Below, in pieces: positions 12,572-15,089 of a stretch of DNA of 15,089 nt. The DNA comes from Prevotella sp. GTDB lineage: Bacteria; Bacteroidota; Bacteroidia; Bacteroidales; Bacteroidaceae. A program made the translations under genes and the position numbers. Position 1 is the stretch's first letter; each line of letters opens with the position of its first letter. The stretch spans positions 1-15,089 of the forward strand of contig JAGAPI010000140.1 of the NCBI GenBank assembly GCA_017623335.1, read 5' to 3'. The notes under the pieces are model-generated. The model made no database searches. It saw only the letters and a list, made by a program, of their open reading frames with translations, and was not told the origin of the DNA.

Positions 12572-14422
12572 ATGAAGGATTTTGAGCTTGACAATCGGAA
12601 ATACGTGATTGGGGGCGTCGCCACTGTTATTGTGGTGGTGTATATCCTCAGGCTTTTCATGTTGCAGGTCACAAGCGACGACTACAAGAAAAGCGCCGAC
12701 TCGAACGCCTTCCTGAAAAAGATAGAATATCCGTCGCGCGGCGTCATAACCGACCGCAACGGCAAGCTGATGGTGTACAACCAGCCGGCATACGACATTA
12801 TGGTGGTGATGAACGAGGCAAAGGGACGTCTCGACACATTAGCGTTTTGCGAGCTGCTCAACATCACCCGCGAGGAGTTCGACAAGCGCATGGAAACCAT
12901 CAAGGACAGAAGCAGGAATCCAGGCTATTCGCGCTTCACCCAGCAGCTCTTTCTCTCGCAGCTGTCCGACCGCGACTTTTCCGTGTTTCAGGAAAAGATG
13001 TACCGCTTCCCCGGCTTCTATGTACAGAAGCGCAGCATCAGGCAATACCAGTATCCGTATGCAGCCCACATTCTCGGCGACGTTGCCGAGGTGTCGCCCG
13101 CCGACATCGAGGAAGACGACTATTATATACCCGGCGACTATATAGGCAAGCTGGGCGTGGAGCGGTCGTACGAGAAACAGCTCCGCGGCGAGAAAGGCGT
13201 GCAGATTCTGCTGCGCGATGCCCACGGGCGCATCAAGGGCAACTATCAGAACGGGGCGCTCGACCGCCACCCTGTGCCGGGCAAGAATCTCACGCTGAGC
13301 ATCGACCTCAGGCTGCAGGCTCTCGGCGAGCGGCTCATGCGGGGCAAGATTGGCTCCATCGTGGCTATTGAGCCAGCCACCGGCGAGATTCTCTGCATGG
13401 TCTCCTCGCCCACCTACGACCCGCGCATCATGGTGGGGCGCAACCGCAGCAAGAACCATCATATAATGGGCTGTGACCCGTGGAAGCCGCTGCTCAACCG
13501 AAGCATCATGGGACAGTATCCTCCGGGCTCCACGTTCAAGACCACCCAGGCGCTGACCTTCCTCAATGAAGGCATCGTCACTCCGTCAACCACGTTCCCC
13601 TGCCACCACGGCTTCTATTTCCGCGGACTGCATGTGGGCTGCCACGGCCACAGCTCGCCCCTGGCGCTGAACTTCTCGCTTAGCACATCGTGCAATGCCT
13701 ACTATTGCTGGGGGCTGTACTATATGATGGGCAGCAGGAAAAAGTACGGCAGCGTGCAGAATGCCATGAACACCTGGCGCGACTATATGGTGAGCATGGG
13801 ATTCGGATACAGGCTTGGCGTAGACCTGCCGGGCGAGAAGCGCGGGCTTATCCCCAATGCGGAATATTACGACAAGCATTACCGCGGCTCGTGGAACGGA
13901 CTCACCGTCATAAGTATATCCATAGGGCAGGGAGAGGTCACGGCAACACCGCTGCAGATAGCCAATCTCGGCGCCACGATAGCCAACAGGGGCTATTATT
14001 ATGTGCCCCATGTGGTGAAGAAGGTGCAGGGCGAGCCGCTTGACACTCTTTACACCCGCCGCCACTACACCAAGGCGCAGCGGTGGGCATACGAAAGGGT
14101 GGCAGAGGGCATGCGCTCATCGGTGCTCGGCGGTACGTGCCGGGCTTTGGGAAGCTATAACTTCATGGCGTGCGGAAAGACGGGAACAGCCCAGAACATG
14201 GGGCACGACCATTCAGTGTTCATGGGCTTTGCGCCAATGGACAAACCGAAGATAGCCATTGCCGTGTATGTGGAAAACGGTGGATGGGGAGCCGACTATG
14301 GAGTGCCTATCGGAGGCTTGATGATGGAACAGTATATAACAGGCAAATTGTCGGAGGCATCGGAAAAACGTGCCGAAGACTTCCAAAACAGACATATAGT
14401 TTATGGTTCAAGAAACAGATAA
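12572..14422 (+). CDS. mrdA: Penicillin-binding protein 2, elongation transpeptidase
   Basis: From ATG 12572 (MKDFELDNRKYVIGG) the protein has 616 residues, starting just before a single membrane anchor (about 12–33, VIGGVATVIVVVYILRLFML). The frame also allows ATG 12521, adding 17 charged residues; I prefer the later start because related PBP2 proteins begin in this way. The dimerisation/pedestal domain covers about 40–270, including PSRGVITDRNGKLMVYNQPAYD. The transpeptidase domain has the three expected motifs: STFK with nucleophile Ser320, SCN at 373–375, and KTG at 536–538. PBP2 cross-links side-wall peptidoglycan and works with the SEDS polymerase RodA, whose gene overlaps its 3' end by 20 nt. 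It is the target of mecillinam-type beta-lactams in other bacteria. Confidence 0.95.
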   Translation: MKDFELDNRKYVIGGVATVIVVVYILRLFMLQVTSDDYKKSADSNAFLKKIEYPSRGVITDRNGKLMVYNQPAYDIMVVMNEAKGRLDTLAFCELLNITREEFDKRMETIKDRSRNPGYSRFTQQLFLSQLSDRDFSVFQEKMYRFPGFYVQKRSIRQYQYPYAAHILGDVAEVSPADIEEDDYYIPGDYIGKLGVERSYEKQLRGEKGVQILLRDAHGRIKGNYQNGALDRHPVPGKNLTLSIDLRLQALGERLMRGKIGSIVAIEPATGEILCMVSSPTYDPRIMVGRNRSKNHHIMGCDPWKPLLNRSIMGQYPPGSTFKTTQALTFLNEGIVTPSTTFPCHHGFYFRGLHVGCHGHSSPLALNFSLSTSCNAYYCWGLYYMMGSRKKYGSVQNAMNTWRDYMVSMGFGYRLGVDLPGEKRGLIPNAEYYDKHYRGSWNGLTVISISIGQGEVTATPLQIANLGATIANRGYYYVPHVVKKVQGEPLDTLYTRRHYTKAQRWAYERVAEGMRSSVLGGTCRALGSYNFMACGKTGTAQNMGHDHSVFMGFAPMDKPKIAIAVYVENGGWGADYGVPIGGLMMEQYITGKLSEASEKRAEDFQNRHIVYGSRNR

Positions 14423-15089
14423 GCGGCCCAGTGTGCTGGCGTCGATAGATTGGATTACCATTGTTATCTACATCGCACTGCTTGTGTTCGGGTGGGTGAG
14501 CGTGTGCGGCGCCAGCTATAACTACGGCGACACCGACATCTTCAGCCTCGGCACACGCTCGGGCATGCAGATAGTGTGGATTGGCACGTCGCTGTTCTTA
14601 GGGCTTGTCATCATGCTGCTCGACGACCGCCTGTTCGACACCTTCTCCTATTTCCTGTATGGATTGCTGCTCTTGCTGCTGTTTGTCACCATCTTCAACC
14701 CCCACAGCATCAAGGGCTCGCGGTCGTGGCTGGTGCTGGGACCCATACACGTGCAGCCTGCCGAGTTTGCCAAGTTTGCCACGGCGCTTGCCCTGGCAAA
14801 GTTCATGAGTGCTTACGGCTACAGCATGTCAAAGACCCGTGACTTTGCATACACTCTTGCCATCATGTTCACGCCCATGCTGTTCATCGTGCTTCAGCGC
14901 GAGACGGGAAGCGCGCTGGTCTATCTGTCGTTCTTTCTCATGTTCTACCGTGAGGGAATGCCAGGCTGCATATTGTTCACCGGCGTGGCGGCAGTGGCTT
15001 ATTTCGTGATAGGCATCAAGTATGAGGACGCAATGCTGCTGGGCACGCCCACGTCGGTGGGAAAGTTTTGCGTGCTGTTCATGGTGCAG
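14403..15089 (+). CDS. rodA: SEDS peptidoglycan glycosyltransferase RodA, cut by window end
   Basis: The ATG at 14403 lies inside the end of mrdA, in another frame, overlapping it by 20 nt; this suggests translational coupling. The frame stays open to the last base, giving 229 residues of a protein that normally has 400–480 in Bacteroidetes. Seen are MVQETDKRPSVLASIDW, several membrane spans, the conserved SEDS segment SRSWLVLGPIHVQPAEFAKF (about 103–122) and LQRETGSALVYLSFFLMFYREGM. The large extracellular loop with the catalytic Asp known from other RodA proteins should lie beyond the window. RodA polymerises lipid II into glycan strands in complex with PBP2. Confidence 0.93.
   Translation, partial: MVQETDKRPSVLASIDWITIVIYIALLVFGWVSVCGASYNYGDTDIFSLGTRSGMQIVWIGTSLFLGLVIMLLDDRLFDTFSYFLYGLLLLLLFVTIFNPHSIKGSRSWLVLGPIHVQPAEFAKFATALALAKFMSAYGYSMSKTRDFAYTLAIMFTPMLFIVLQRETGSALVYLSFFLMFYREGMPGCILFTGVAAVAYFVIGIKYEDAMLLGTPTSVGKFCVLFMVQ

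Overview
The window looks like chromosomal DNA of a Bacteroidales bacterium, most likely Prevotella or a close relative. Four things point there. The gene order is IMP cyclohydrolase–mreB–mreC–mreD–mrdA–rodA. There are secreted pectin-active enzymes (a PL1-like lyase and a DUF1680/GH127 enzyme) and a PepSY-like DUF2874 protein. Promoters match the Bacteroidetes pattern TTTG–N19/20–TAnnTTTG. Coding DNA is moderately GC-rich, while spacers are strongly AT-rich. Species cannot be fixed from the sequence alone.

Left part (1–6420, + strand): the 3' end of a probable secreted glycan-active protein, then an ECF sigma factor with its own promoter, then about 1.07 kb without a convincing protein gene. 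That spacer holds one dubious 41-codon ORF, a + strand terminator, and a complete - strand transcription unit: a consensus promoter at 2067–2097 and a terminator at 1808–1849, with no ORF of useful length between them. This is the best candidate here for an unannotated RNA. After it come a secreted pectate lyase-like protein and a GH127-type beta-L-arabinofuranosidase, each followed by a terminator. Together they would cut a pectic backbone and remove arabinose from side chains. No SusC/SusD pair lies in the window.

Middle part (6421–8970): a cytoplasmic protein of unknown function (+) meets a small exported PepSY-like protein (-) tail to tail with one base between the stop codons. Upstream of the latter on the - strand is an exported M23/LysM peptidoglycan hydrolase. 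Both - strand genes have clear promoters and hairpin-rich 5' leaders of about 100–120 nt.

Right part (8970–15089, + strand): a 440-bp spacer carries four exact-period 22-bp repeats, each centred on the palindrome GCGTACGC, and then a promoter for the cell-elongation operon. Its first gene is a PurH reduced to the IMP cyclohydrolase domain, with the AICAR transformylase domain absent. It is followed by the elongasome genes mreB (actin-like filament), mreC and mreD (membrane scaffold), mrdA (PBP2 transpeptidase) and rodA (SEDS glycosyltransferase, cut by the window end). These act together to insert peptidoglycan along the side wall. Tight spacing, including a 20-nt mrdA/rodA overlap, indicates a single operon. 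No tRNA, rRNA, CRISPR array, transposase or integrase was seen.
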